Below are positions 20,615 to 30,952 of a stretch of 64,000 nucleotides of DNA, piece by piece (the first letter of the stretch is position 1; every line of letters begins with the position of its first letter). The translations under genes and the position numbers were made by a program. The stretch is from Colwellia sp. D2M02 (GTDB lineage Bacteria; Pseudomonadota; Gammaproteobacteria; Enterobacterales; Alteromonadaceae): positions 1-64,000 of the forward strand of contig NZ_JAHKPW010000078.1 in assembly GCF_018860755.1 (NCBI RefSeq). Direction: 5' to 3'. The notes below the pieces were generated by a model, which was given only the letters and a program-made list of their open reading frames with translations, made no database searches and was not told the origin of the DNA.

Positions 20615-20770
20615 TTGTGGATAACCTTGTGAATAGGCACAAAAAATCGTCAAAGCAAGTGAGGATCTTACTTTGATCTTATTAGATCTATTTTATTGAA
20701 TTCATTGAAAAAAGCGAAAAAGATAGGCTTTAAAATACACAATGTTATTATTTTTATCATTTGTGGATAA
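20615..20770. promoter_or_regulatory. DnaA-box and GATC-repeat cluster (oriC-like)
   Basis: TGTGGATAA, the exact complement of the DnaA box TTATCCACA, occurs at 20616-20624 and 20762-20770 in the same orientation. Between them are three closely spaced GATC-headed AT-rich units at 20664, 20675 and 20685. The last reads GATCTATTTTATT, close to the E. coli oriC 13-mer GATCTATTTATTT. This combination resembles a DNA-unwinding element plus DnaA sites. It could equally be DnaA control of polA or a DnaA-titrating site, since oriC is usually beside mnmG or dnaA. Confidence 0.45.
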
Positions 20771-21027
20771 ATTATTTATCGCTGTCAATTTACCTTGTGC
20801 AAAAAACAAACAAGATTATTTGATGACGTAAGAGATTATCAGAATTGGGCTTAATTACCAGCGGATTATTAAACTTTTTTTACAGAAAAAAGTGAGCTTA
20901 AAATAACAAAATAATCTAAGTCATTATTGGTGGGTGTTAGCTGGCAGCATGCTCGAAAATATAAATTTAAAGAATTCTTATTTAATTTTGGAGCCATAAA
21001 AAATTCATACGAAAAAGATAAAATAAT

Positions 21028-21075
21028 AACAACAATGCGGTGGTTTATTAAGGTAGATAAACCACCGCTGTTGTT
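21028..21075 (-). terminator. Strong hairpin after the RND pump gene
   Basis: GCGGTGGTTTA (21037-21047) pairs exactly with TAAACCACCGC (21058-21068). The stem is extended by AACAACA (21028-21034) with TGTTGTT (21069-21075) after a two-base bulge. On the minus strand T-rich sequence follows. It lies about 57 nt past the pump stop and is the likely end of the metal-efflux operon. Confidence 0.7.
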
Positions 21076-21132
21076 ACCGCCGAAGTCATGTACTAATGTT
21101 CAGTAATTGGTAAACCGCCATTAGAGCGCAAC

Positions 21133-24100
21133 TTAACCTTTATTGCCTTGGCGCCACAAAGCAATACAAGACTTTGAAAACATGCGATATAACACAGGTA
21201 AAACAAATAAGGTCAATAAGGTTGCACTGGCTAAACCACCAACAATAACCGTCGCTAACGGTTTTTGAATTTCAGCCCCGACACCTGTCGACATTAACAT
21301 AGGTAACAAGCCTAATAATGAGGTAAATGCGGTCATTAGAACGGGGCGTAATCTCGCAATTGCGCCTGAGAAAATAGCTTGCGGAAGATCAGCATCGGCT
21401 AATTTTTTCAGCTCACTTTTTATTTGCAGATTAATACTTTCAACCATCACCACACCGTTTAGTACGGCGACACCAAATAAGGTAATAAAGCCCACCGAGC
21501 TAGGTACTGATAAATATTGACCACTAAAATACAACGCGGCAATACCGCCAATAACCGCTAGCGGCACATTCACCAAAATTAACAACGCCTGCCCAATAGA
21601 GTTAAAAGCAAAATACAGCAGTAAGGCAATTAAGGCTAATGATAATGGCACCACTAATAATAGTTTTTTCTGAGCGCGTTGTTGCGATTCAAATTGACCG
21701 CCAATTTGAATGCCGTAGCCACTAGGCAAGTCAACTTGCTCGGCAATAGCGGCATTAATATCAGCCACAACACTGCCCATATCTCGCCCCTGAACATTCG
21801 CTTGAATAACCACACGCCTTTGCACATCATCACGACGCACTTGTGGTGGGCCTGACTCAATAGCAATATCGGCAATATCGGCTAAACGTAACCAAGCGCC
21901 ATCAGGAGATAACAACCGTAATTCACCAATAGCAGCTATATCTTGTCGGTATTGTTTAGCTAAACGTACATAAATATCGTAACGCTCATTGCCATTAATG
22001 ATTTGTCCTGCTGCACTGCCACCTAAGCCGTCTTGCACGACATTCATAACATCGCTAACCGACATACCATAACGAGAAAGTTGTCGGCGTTTTGGCTTAA
22101 TCACTAATTGTGCTTCACCTGCAATTTGTTCCATCGCAACATCTTTTGCGCCCGCAATGGTTTGAATTACTTTGGTTATTTCCTCACCTTTACTCGCTAA
22201 TATGGCTAAATCGGCACCAAATAATTTAACCGCTAATTGCGCTTTAACGCCTGATAATAACTCATCTACCCGCGTAGCTATTGGTTGCGAGAAGTTAAAC
22301 AATAATCCTGGAAATTGCTCTAGCTCTTCAGCCATCAGTTGTTGTAATTCAATACGACTTGAGGCTCGCTGCCATTGAGCTATCGGTTTTAGCCCTAAAT
22401 AGACTTCAATATTATTAACTGGCTCGGGATCGCCGCCAATTTCAGGGCGACCGACACGACTTAAAGCATAGTCAACTTCAGTAAAGCCCAAGAGTATTCT
22501 TTCAATTTTAGGTGCAATACTCAACGCTGTTTCTAAACTGGCGGAAGGCGCTAAAGTTACCCGTAAATTAATGGTACCTTCTTCTAATTCAGGAACAAAT
22601 TCAGTACCAATAAATGGTACTAAAGCTAACGCGCTGCACATTAAAACAAATGCACTAGCCATTAAGGTTTTACGCCAGTGAAATGCTTTGAGTAAACAGT
22701 GACGATAACCGCGCTCTAGCAAAGCAACCATCGGGTTAGTTTTTATTGAAACACCACGGCTAAATAAAATACTGGCAAGTGCAGGCACAATGACGGTGGC
22801 AACAAATAGTGCAGCAATCATAGCTAACATAATGCTTATCGCCATTGGTTGAAATAGCTTAGCCTCAACACCTTCAAAACTAAACAGTGGCATAAAAACG
22901 ACAAGAATAATCACAGTAGCGAAGACGATAGGTTTAACCACAGCACAAGCGGCTTGGTTAATAGTGCTTTGTATTTGCTGCGCTGACAGTTTATTTTGCT
23001 CTTTGTTATTAGCTTGCAATAATGATTGCTGCACTGATAACTGCTTCACAATGCTTTCTACCATTACTACAGCACCATCAACTAACATCCCAATAGCAAC
23101 AGCTAAACCGCCTAACGACATTAAGTTAGCTGAAATACCTAGCCATGCCATTACCATTAGCGCTAAACCGATAGCAATAGGAATAGAAATAAGCACTAAA
23201 AAGGTTGCTGATAAATTCATTAAAAACAGCGCTAAAATAACAATGATCAAACCAAAGGCAAGTACTAACGCATCAACAACGGTATTAACAGCTTGCTCAA
23301 TTAAGTCAGCCTGATCATAAAGCACTTCAAAACGCACGCCTGGTGGCAGCGCCTTATTGATCATTTCTGCGCGCGCATTAATACCGTCAATGGTTAATTT
23401 GGTATTCGCTCCCATACGCTTTAAAACAATGCCAGTAACCACCTCACCTTTCGAGTTAATATTGCCTTGTTCATCGCGGGTTGACATCGTTACCGCACCT
23501 TGACGAATTTCACTACCTAAAGAGACGGTCGCTACATCACCAATGGTAACCACAACACCGTTAACCGTTTTAAGTGGAGTTTGAGCGATTTGCGCTAAAG
23601 TGTCCTCTCCCGCAGTAAGCCACCCCATGCCCCGAATAACTAACTGTTCGTCACCGCGATTTAAATACCAGCCACCCGCATTTTGATTATTTTGCTCAAT
23701 AGCCGCCATAACTTGCTGCTGGGTGACTTGATAAGCCAATAATAAACTTGGATTAATATTAACCTGATATTGCTTGACCTCACCGCCAAATGATAAGACT
23801 TCGGTAACGCCATCAATAGGCATCAACATTAACTTTACTAACCAGTCATTAAGGCTACGTAACGCCATCAAATCTAGATCTGATGATTCATCACTGGTAA
23901 GTAGGTACTGATAAACCTGACCCAAACCTGATGTATTGGGACCAATTTCTGGTGCGCCAACGCCTTGTGGAATCAACTCTTTTGCTGCCAATAAACGTTC
24001 AAAAACTAATTGTCGGGCAAAATAAATATCGGTACCTTCTTTAAAAACAACCGTGATACCAGACAAGCCGGTTTTTGAAATAGACCGTACTTGTTCTACA

Positions 24101-24333
24101 TCTGGTAATGCGTACATTACCGCCTCAATTGGAAAGGTAATAAGCTGCTCAACCTCTTGAGCTGCCAACCCTGGTGCTTCTGTATTAATGGCAACTTGCA
24201 CATTAGTGACATCAGGAAATGCATCAAGATTAAGTTTAGGTAATATTAGGGTACTGCCAACAATTAACGCCAGCAATGTAATAACCACCAATAATTTATT
24301 GGCGATAGACCAATGGATTAAACGATTTAACAT
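21133..24333 (-). CDS. Heavy-metal efflux RND permease (CusA/CzcA family)
   Basis: 1066 residues, full length for the HME-RND family. It begins with a membrane helix (LIHWSIANKLLVVITLLAL) and has the two large periplasmic loops and paired six-helix membrane bundles of the family. The central membrane motif reads AIGMLVDGAVVMVES. It keeps the second Asp and the Glu of the proton relay of CzcA-type pumps, but Ala replaces the first Asp of the DFG-type motif, which resembles the Cu/Ag group (CusA: AIG...). The metal is therefore uncertain. It lies 19 bp after the adaptor gene in one operon, and no outer-membrane factor is present nearby. Confidence 0.92.
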   Translation of the reverse strand: MLNRLIHWSIANKLLVVITLLALIVGSTLILPKLNLDAFPDVTNVQVAINTEAPGLAAQEVEQLITFPIEAVMYALPDVEQVRSISKTGLSGITVVFKEGTDIYFARQLVFERLLAAKELIPQGVGAPEIGPNTSGLGQVYQYLLTSDESSDLDLMALRSLNDWLVKLMLMPIDGVTEVLSFGGEVKQYQVNINPSLLLAYQVTQQQVMAAIEQNNQNAGGWYLNRGDEQLVIRGMGWLTAGEDTLAQIAQTPLKTVNGVVVTIGDVATVSLGSEIRQGAVTMSTRDEQGNINSKGEVVTGIVLKRMGANTKLTIDGINARAEMINKALPPGVRFEVLYDQADLIEQAVNTVVDALVLAFGLIIVILALFLMNLSATFLVLISIPIAIGLALMVMAWLGISANLMSLGGLAVAIGMLVDGAVVMVESIVKQLSVQQSLLQANNKEQNKLSAQQIQSTINQAACAVVKPIVFATVIILVVFMPLFSFEGVEAKLFQPMAISIMLAMIAALFVATVIVPALASILFSRGVSIKTNPMVALLERGYRHCLLKAFHWRKTLMASAFVLMCSALALVPFIGTEFVPELEEGTINLRVTLAPSASLETALSIAPKIERILLGFTEVDYALSRVGRPEIGGDPEPVNNIEVYLGLKPIAQWQRASSRIELQQLMAEELEQFPGLLFNFSQPIATRVDELLSGVKAQLAVKLFGADLAILASKGEEITKVIQTIAGAKDVAMEQIAGEAQLVIKPKRRQLSRYGMSVSDVMNVVQDGLGGSAAGQIINGNERYDIYVRLAKQYRQDIAAIGELRLLSPDGAWLRLADIADIAIESGPPQVRRDDVQRRVVIQANVQGRDMGSVVADINAAIAEQVDLPSGYGIQIGGQFESQQRAQKKLLLVVPLSLALIALLLYFAFNSIGQALLILVNVPLAVIGGIAALYFSGQYLSVPSSVGFITLFGVAVLNGVVMVESINLQIKSELKKLADADLPQAIFSGAIARLRPVLMTAFTSLLGLLPMLMSTGVGAEIQKPLATVIVGGLASATLLTLFVLPVLYRMFSKSCIALWRQGNKG

Positions 24334-24352
24334 ATTACTGCTCTCTTAAAAA

Positions 24353-25621
24353 TTAATGGTTATGAGTATCAAAGCCACTTTTAGCGCCTTGCGAAGCAAT
24401 AAAAAATGCTCCTGTCACCGCAATGTTACTGTTTTCACTAACGCCATAAATTTCACGCCAGCTATACCATTGCTTATTTTCTTGAGAATACGTTCTATAT
24501 AAAGCGCCTAACTCCACCTCTTGTGCGATAAAGGCAACACTTTCTTCATGTTGTTCTGTTATAGGTTGCTCAGCTTCATTGTGTTGATGCGCTACTTCAC
24601 TCTGTTCATCGTGTTGCTCGACTTCATTGTGTTGGTGTGCTACTTCACTTTGTTCATCGTGTTGTTCACTTTGTTGCACATACACCTGCCAATCACCATC
24701 AGCACCACGTAATAGTGCCGTTTCTGGAACCACTAACACTGGTTTTTCGGTGGTTAGAGCAAAGTACACGTCGACAAAGAGTCCCGGGTGCAATTGATGA
24801 TCGTCATTATTAACCTGTAAGCGAACAATACGCGTACGTGTTTTAGGGTCAATGGTATGAGACTGTTGAATAACCTCGGCTTGATAATTTACTGAATCGT
24901 TATTACTACGAGTCAATACAACTTCAGCTTTAGTGCCTTTCGATAAAATAGCGGGGTTGTTTGCAGCTAAACGCGCTTCAATCCATAACTCACTTTCATT
25001 AGTAAGTACCATAATGCGTTCGCCAGCACTGACCCGTTGTCCTTGCTGAAAATTATCAGATAAAACCGCACCAGATCGCTCGGCTTTTAAAGTATATTCG
25101 CCTAACGCTGAGCTATGATCATTGGCAACAATATCAATGGCTCTATCGGTTAATCCATATGCTTTAAGGCGACTGTATGCGGCAATATAGTCGGTTTTGG
25201 CGTTTAAGAGTTCACTCTCGCTAATAACACCGTTACCCACTTTTTTGGCGCGTTGCCAATCCGCATAGGCAATACGATATAGCGCCTGTGCTTCTGCTAC
25301 CGTTTCACTAAATAGTGTTACTAGCGCTTGTCCTTGCTCAACGTGCTCCCCTAAAATGGCATGACGGCGCACAATAACCGACTCAACACGCGGTGAAACC
25401 ACGTAGCTGGTATAACCGTTGGCTTGTATTTCCCCTGGGGCATATAAACGTTGATCCATATAACGTGATTTAATTGTCGCCACCTGAATATTGGCAAGCT
25501 GCATTTGTTTGTTGGTAAAGCTAAGCTGTTGCTCTCTTTGTGGTGTGCCAGCATAAGACTCAGATAAAAATACTGGCGATATAACAGCCACCAGCAAGCT
25601 GATAACATTGAAAAGTTTCAT
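24353..25621 (-). CDS. RND periplasmic adaptor (CusB/CzcB-like) with duplicated His-rich insert
   Basis: 422 residues with a signal peptide (ISLLVAVISPVFLSESYAG). Adaptor features are visible: the barrel/lipoyl region RVESVIVRRHAILGEHVEQGQ, a helical hairpin (YRIAYADWQRAKKVGNGVIS), and LHPGLFVDVYF with VVPETALLR near the membrane-proximal domain. Between VYVQQSEQ and VAFIAQEVELG lies an insert made of two almost identical 16-residue units (core EQSEVAHQHNE), with a third partial His/Glu-rich stretch. It could bind metal. The adaptor should link the pump to an outer-membrane channel encoded elsewhere. Confidence 0.9.
   Translation of the reverse strand: MKLFNVISLLVAVISPVFLSESYAGTPQREQQLSFTNKQMQLANIQVATIKSRYMDQRLYAPGEIQANGYTSYVVSPRVESVIVRRHAILGEHVEQGQALVTLFSETVAEAQALYRIAYADWQRAKKVGNGVISESELLNAKTDYIAAYSRLKAYGLTDRAIDIVANDHSSALGEYTLKAERSGAVLSDNFQQGQRVSAGERIMVLTNESELWIEARLAANNPAILSKGTKAEVVLTRSNNDSVNYQAEVIQQSHTIDPKTRTRIVRLQVNNDDHQLHPGLFVDVYFALTTEKPVLVVPETALLRGADGDWQVYVQQSEQHDEQSEVAHQHNEVEQHDEQSEVAHQHNEAEQPITEQHEESVAFIAQEVELGALYRTYSQENKQWYSWREIYGVSENSNIAVTGAFFIASQGAKSGFDTHNH
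24574..24669 (-). repeat. 48-bp tandem duplication in the adaptor gene
   Basis: Two in-frame 48-bp units (24574-24621 and 24622-24669) differ by only a few substitutions. They encode the repeated His/Glu/Gln-rich 16-residue units. The exact multiple of three preserves the frame, so copy number could change by slippage. Confidence 0.8.
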
Positions 25622-25680
25622 AATTTTCTCGTTTTAATTAATTAAGAATAAGGCGGATTTTCCGCGTAACTAATAACGAA

Positions 25681-26088
25681 TTAAACGATAGGAGGGCGTA
25701 AGCTTGGGCTCACTGGCGCTGAGGTAAAAGTAATTTTTTTAGCGATAACTTGCTTATTTAGTAAACGATTAAATAACTGTAGTCCTGCTAAATCAAAATA
25801 GACTAAGTTGCTATGGTGACAGTGATTATGATGGCAATCTGGGTGTTCAACATCACTATGATTGGTATGATCAGCACTTTCACTTGAGACAATATGATTG
25901 TGGGCACTATGAGTTTGCTGATTAGCTTGGACTTGATTAGCTTGCGCAATATCTTGAAAGGTGTGCTGCTGTTCTGTGTTTTGATTGCTATTTTGATGTC
26001 CGATATTATCTGCGGCGATCGTCAAAGTCGATTGCAATGCAATCACTATAACCACCAAGTAGCAGAAAAATAATCTCACAATAAACAC
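25681..26088 (-). CDS. Small His-rich exported protein, possible metal-binding (CopL-like)
   Basis: 135 residues. The N-terminal hydrophobic stretch (FFCYLVVIVIALQSTLTIAA) looks like a signal peptide. The middle is rich in His and Asp, with a cluster CHHNHCHHSN next to HPDCHH that could bind metal ions. The end is SPSLRPPIV. Small His-rich proteins of this kind often precede copper or zinc RND operons (CopL-like). Its start is a GTG at 26088; an in-frame GTG at 26079 is an alternative. It lies 59 bp before the adaptor gene in the same direction and is probably the first gene of the efflux operon. I assign no precise function. Confidence 0.65.
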   Translation of the reverse strand: MFIVRLFFCYLVVIVIALQSTLTIAADNIGHQNSNQNTEQQHTFQDIAQANQVQANQQTHSAHNHIVSSESADHTNHSDVEHPDCHHNHCHHSNLVYFDLAGLQLFNRLLNKQVIAKKITFTSAPVSPSLRPPIV

Positions 26089-26171
26089 TACACAAAAGTC
26101 CTAATTGACCTCTACTCTAGCAAATTAATCACTAATGTGTAAGTTTATCATCACTTATTTACGAGTAATTC

Positions 26172-27029
26172 TTATTTAGATTCATTAAGATGCTCAAAAT
26201 GAAAACGTAAATGCTCATCAATAAATGATGATATGAAATAGTAACTATGATCGTAGCCCTCATGTATCGCAAGTGCTAGCGGATAGTTGCTCGCCTTTGC
26301 CGCGGTCACTAAAGTTTCAGGCATTAACTGTTCTTGTAAAAAGTTATCAGCACCGCCTTGGTCAACCTTAGCTGGTATTAACTGCGTTGCTTTGCTCATC
26401 AACTCACTTGCATCATGCTGCGGCCATGTTGATTTATCTGCGCCTAAGTATGTTGTAAATGCTTTAATACCCCACGGTGCATTAATTGGATTACAAATAG
26501 GGCTAAATGCTGAAACCGAGCAATAACGTTCAGGGTTCAACAGCGCAATAGTTAATGCCCCGTGTCCGCCCATTGAATGTCCACTAATAGCCCGCTTATT
26601 TGACACCGGAAACAGCGCCTCAATCAGCGCTGGCAATTCAGTAACCACGTAATCGTACATCTGATAATGTCGGTTCCAAGGCGCTTGTGTGGCATTCACA
26701 TAAAAACCCGCACCTTGCCCTAAATCATAACCTTCATCATCAGCAACCTCACTTCCTCGCGGACTAGTATCAGGAGCAACAATAGCAATACCTAATTCAG
26801 CAGCCATACGTTGTGCCGCTGCTTTGTGCATAAAGTTTTCATCAGTACAGGTTAAGCCCGAAAGCCAATATAGTACCGGAACCTTTGCGCCACTAGAGGC
26901 TTGTGGCGGTAAATAAATAGCAAAACGCATAGCACAATTGAGCGTGCTAGACTGATGGCTGTATTGCTTATGCCAGCCACCAAAACTTTTATTCATACTG
27001 ATATTTTCAATTACATGATTACTTGCCAT
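26172..27029 (-). CDS. fghA: S-formylglutathione hydrolase
   Basis: 285 residues, normal for the esterase-D/FghA family. The nucleophile elbow [10 protein letters not shown], the oxyanion region [13 protein letters not shown] and the late [10 protein letters not shown] with the catalytic His are all present. It hydrolyses S-formylglutathione to formate and glutathione, the second step of formaldehyde detoxification. It starts 14 bp after adhC, so the two form one operon. Confidence 0.96.
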   Translation of the reverse strand: MASNHVIENISMNKSFGGWHKQYSHQSSTLNCAMRFAIYLPPQASSGAKVPVLYWLSGLTCTDENFMHKAAAQRMAAELGIAIVAPDTSPRGSEVADDEGYDLGQGAGFYVNATQAPWNRHYQMYDYVVTELPALIEALFPVSNKRAISGHSMGGHGALTIALLNPERYCSVSAFSPICNPINAPWGIKAFTTYLGADKSTWPQHDASELMSKATQLIPAKVDQGGADNFLQEQLMPETLVTAAKASNYPLALAIHEGYDHSYYFISSFIDEHLRFHFEHLNESK

Positions 27030-27043
27030 GTTATTAACCTTTA

Positions 27044-28252
<1,209 letters not shown>

Positions 28253-28281
28253 TTATATGTTTAGGCTTTGTATTTACAGGG

Positions 28282-28303
28282 GTTAACGTCAGTTAACATG
28301 TTA
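28282..28303. promoter_or_regulatory. Candidate LysR-type operator between adhC and its regulator
   Basis: In the 207-bp divergent gap, GTTAAC occurs at 28282-28287 and 28292-28297, together forming TTAAC-N4-GTTAA. The perfect palindrome TAACATGTTA overlaps at 28294-28303. Interrupted dyads with TA/TA ends are typical LysR targets, and the position between divergent genes fits. Confidence 0.45.
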
Positions 28304-28381
28304 TAGCGCTAGTCTACTATATTTATATATCTATGATAATGTACTCAATAAGTAATTCACTTTTACATATAGGTAACAATA

Positions 28382-29248
28382 ATGCAGTGGGATGGTATCA
28401 GCGAGTTCGTTTATGTTGCTGAAAATGAGAGCTTTACACGCGCTTCAAAAAAAATGGCTATTTCTACCGCCCAAGTGAGCCGTCAGGTCAGTGCCTTAGA
28501 AAAGCGATTAAATATTAAGTTGTTTTACCGTACCACGCGCAAGGTTTCATTAACCGAAGAAGGACGGGTTTTTTATCAACACTGTCGCAGTGTACTTGAC
28601 GGTCTAGACGCTGCTGAACGTGCGATTACAAATTTACACTCTAAGCCCCAAGGGAAAATAAAGTTAACTGCGCCAGTTACTTACGGTGAGCAGCAAGTAT
28701 TACCACTGGTTAATAACTTCATTTCACAATATAGCGATATCGAAGTTTCAGCTTATTTAAGTAACCGCAACATAGATTTAGTCGATGAAGGTTACGACTT
28801 GGCAATTCGCCTAGGTAAGCTAAGTGACTCAACCATGATGGCTAAAAAATTAGGCAAACGCACTAGCTATGTTTGTGCATCCCCCCGTTACCTTGAAAAG
28901 CATGGTGTCCCTCATGCACTATCTGAACTTAGCCAACACAGCTGTTTATTAGGCACCTTAGATTATTGGCATTTTAGCGAGTTAGACAGAGAAAAAAGCA
29001 TTCGTGTTTCGGGTCGGTTACGCTATAACAGCGGTTTTAGTTTAACCGATGCAGCGCTAAAAGGTTTAGGCATAGTGCAGCTGCCTGACTACTATGTAGA
29101 ACAACATATAAAAAATGGCGAACTAATTAGCTTATTAGATAGCTACCGCGCACCTGATGAAGGAATATGGGCGGTTTATCCACAAAATAGACACCTATCC
29201 CCAAAAATACGGCTACTGGTAGATTATTTAGCTGAGAAATTGCGTTGA
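28382..29248 (+). CDS. LysR family transcriptional regulator
   Basis: 288 residues. The N-terminal winged helix-turn-helix is clear (FVYVAENESFTRASKKMAIS, QVSRQVSALEKRLNIKLFYR). The effector-binding domain follows from about residue 90 (GKIKLTAPVTYGEQQVLPLV). It is divergent from adhC-fghA, the usual layout for a LysR regulator acting on its neighbour, so it probably controls formaldehyde detoxification. The ligand is not evident. Confidence 0.92.
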   Translation: MQWDGISEFVYVAENESFTRASKKMAISTAQVSRQVSALEKRLNIKLFYRTTRKVSLTEEGRVFYQHCRSVLDGLDAAERAITNLHSKPQGKIKLTAPVTYGEQQVLPLVNNFISQYSDIEVSAYLSNRNIDLVDEGYDLAIRLGKLSDSTMMAKKLGKRTSYVCASPRYLEKHGVPHALSELSQHSCLLGTLDYWHFSELDREKSIRVSGRLRYNSGFSLTDAALKGLGIVQLPDYYVEQHIKNGELISLLDSYRAPDEGIWAVYPQNRHLSPKIRLLVDYLAEKLR

Positions 29249-29262
29249 GCTTAATCCCATAA

Positions 29263-29290
29263 AAAAAACACCGAATGAGTCGGTGTTTTT
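29263..29290. terminator. Bidirectional terminator between the LysR gene and gor
   Basis: ACACCGA (29268-29274) pairs with TCGGTGT (29280-29286) around a 5-nt loop, with an A-run before and a T-run after. It can stop transcription from both sides and serves two convergent genes. Confidence 0.85.
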
Positions 29291-29297
29291 ATCGTTG

Positions 29298-29324
29298 AGC
29301 TAGCCTAATAAAACTAGGCTAGCT
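29298..29324. repeat. Second inverted repeat beside the LysR/gor terminator
   Basis: AGCTAGCCTA (29298-29307) is the exact reverse complement of TAGGCTAGCT (29315-29324), with loop ATAAAAC. No T-run follows in either direction. It lies 8 bp from the bidirectional terminator and would form a second hairpin in the gor 3' end. Confidence 0.6.
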
Positions 29325-29360
29325 AATAATATGCTAGCAAATTAAAGTTACTTAAAATCA

Positions 29361-30740
29361 TTAAGTTAAAGTAACAAATTCTTCTGCCGAGGTTGGGTGA
29401 ATGGCAATGGTATTGTCAAAATCTGCTTTGGTTGCGCCCATTTTCATGGCTACGGCAAAGCCTTGTAGTAGTTCATCACTACCAAAACCAATACTATGTA
29501 AACCAACCACTTTTTCTTCTTTGCCGGCGCAAATTAACTTCATGCGAGTTGGGTCGCGATAATCTTCAGTAATCGCTTGGTAAAGTGCGGTAAATTGAGA
29601 GTTATAAACCGTAATATTGTCTTGGCCGTATTCTTCAATTGCTTCTGCTTCAGTTAAACCAACGGTGCCAATAACTGGGTGACTAAATACTACTGTCGCA
29701 ATACCTGAATAATCTAAATGTTCATTAGGTTTATTGTTAAATAAACGCTCACATAAACGGCGACCTGCGGCAACCGCAACAGGGGTTAACTGTGCACGGC
29801 CTGTGTTATCGCCAACGGCATAAATACCATCAACATTGGTGTTTTGAAATTTATCTGTTGGAATAAAACCACGCTCGTCTAGTTTAATACCTGTTGATTC
29901 AATATTAATGTTATCGGTTGCTGGCTCACGACCAATTGCCCACACTAAGCAGTCGACTGGTGCTAACGATGTGCCATTAGTAAAGTGCACCACTAAACGA
30001 CCGTCACTGAGTTTTTCAATACGCTCTGGGGTGCTGTGAGTATGTAATGTTGGCCCGTGCTTGGCCATTTGCTCAACTAAAGTGTCGGTTAGCATATCGT
30101 CAAAGCCACGCAATGGTTTTTCTTTACGCACAATTAAGTGGGTTTCGCTGCCTAGTGCATAAAAAACACCTGCAAGCTCAACGGCAATATAGCCTGCGCC
30201 AACAACGGCAACACTTTTAGGCTGTTCGGTTAAAGCAAAAAATCCGTCTGAATTAATGCCGTATTCTGCGCCTTCAACTTCAGGAATGGCAGGTCTGCCA
30301 CCTGTCGCAATAGTAATATGATCTGCGGTATATAATTGGCCATCAACTTCTACCGTATTTTTATCAACAAACTTAGCAAAGCCATTAATTACCGTGACTT
30401 TATTAGCGTCAAAACCACGCTGATATGCTGCGTGAATACGTTCAATATACGCTTCGCGATTTTCTACTAATTTTGCCCAATCAAACTTTTTAGCGTCTTG
30501 GCCGTCGTTGTTATTAAGGTAGTGACTAAAACCGTAATCGTTGGCGTATTTCAACGCATCTGATATTTGTCCGGCATACCACATCGCTTTTTTAGGTACA
30601 CAACCAACATTGACACAAGTGCCGCCAATATATTTAGCTTCTATTACAGCGGCTTTTTTACCTAACTTTGCTGCGCGATTTGCTGAGGCAATGCCGCCAC
30701 TACCACCGCCAATGGCAATATAATCAAAATGTTGTGTCAT
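29361..30740 (-). CDS. gor: Glutathione-disulfide reductase
   Basis: 459 residues. The FAD-binding motif [14 protein letters not shown] and the redox-active disulphide [13 protein letters not shown] are near the N-terminus. The NADPH domain has [13 protein letters not shown], and the C-terminal interface has the active-site histidine in [13 protein letters not shown]. It reduces glutathione disulphide with NADPH in the cytoplasm. That supplies glutathione for the neighbouring formaldehyde pathway, though the gene converges on the LysR gene and is regulated separately. Confidence 0.96.
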   Translation of the reverse strand: MTQHFDYIAIGGGSGGIASANRAAKLGKKAAVIEAKYIGGTCVNVGCVPKKAMWYAGQISDALKYANDYGFSHYLNNNDGQDAKKFDWAKLVENREAYIERIHAAYQRGFDANKVTVINGFAKFVDKNTVEVDGQLYTADHITIATGGRPAIPEVEGAEYGINSDGFFALTEQPKSVAVVGAGYIAVELAGVFYALGSETHLIVRKEKPLRGFDDMLTDTLVEQMAKHGPTLHTHSTPERIEKLSDGRLVVHFTNGTSLAPVDCLVWAIGREPATDNINIESTGIKLDERGFIPTDKFQNTNVDGIYAVGDNTGRAQLTPVAVAAGRRLCERLFNNKPNEHLDYSGIATVVFSHPVIGTVGLTEAEAIEEYGQDNITVYNSQFTALYQAITEDYRDPTRMKLICAGKEEKVVGLHSIGFGSDELLQGFAVAMKMGATKADFDNTIAIHPTSAEEFVTLT

Positions 30741-30792
30741 GGTTGTCTCTATTTTTTTATAAAAAGATACTCAATATATATGCCCATTACCT

Positions 30793-30902
30793 CGCTATTT
30801 CAAGTAACGCATTGTAATCATCTTAAAAAGGCTAATGACCTCGAGCTCAGGTTAATGATTAAGGCGAGTTATTTAATATTGCAGACCTACCTTGAAATAG
30901 CG
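30793..30902. repeat. Long-spaced inverted repeat in the gor-prlC divergent promoter
   Basis: CGCTATTTCAAG (30793-30804) is the exact reverse complement of 30891-30902, separated by 86 bp. The interior contains a GAGCTC-centred motif (CGAGCTCAGGTTAA at 30842-30855) that also occurs at 16-29. The layout resembles a small terminal-inverted-repeat element inserted between the two promoters, or a pair of regulator sites. Confidence 0.5.
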
Positions 30903-30952
30903 GCGAATAATCATTACATATAGAGTAACGATTCATTAGCCCAAGAGCCATT

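Larger units (their letters stand above)
20517..21132. other. AT-rich intergenic region with DnaA boxes, between polA and the RND operon
   Basis: 616 bp without a gene. It lies behind the polA start (minus strand) and after the RND pump stop (minus strand), so it should contain the polA promoter. It holds two perfect DnaA boxes, three GATC-headed repeats and, near its right end, the terminator hairpin at 21028-21075. I see no supported ORF or known RNA gene. Confidence 0.7.

Noticed and set aside
20517-21132. A Spot 42 (spf)-like small RNA near polA
   Set aside because: In enterobacteria spf lies downstream of polA, not behind its start, and neither flank of polA here shows a recognisable Spot 42 sequence with a terminator.
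22964-23314. 116-codon frame antisense to the RND pump gene
   Set aside because: Composition mirrors the opposite strand of a conserved pump, so it is a shadow frame.
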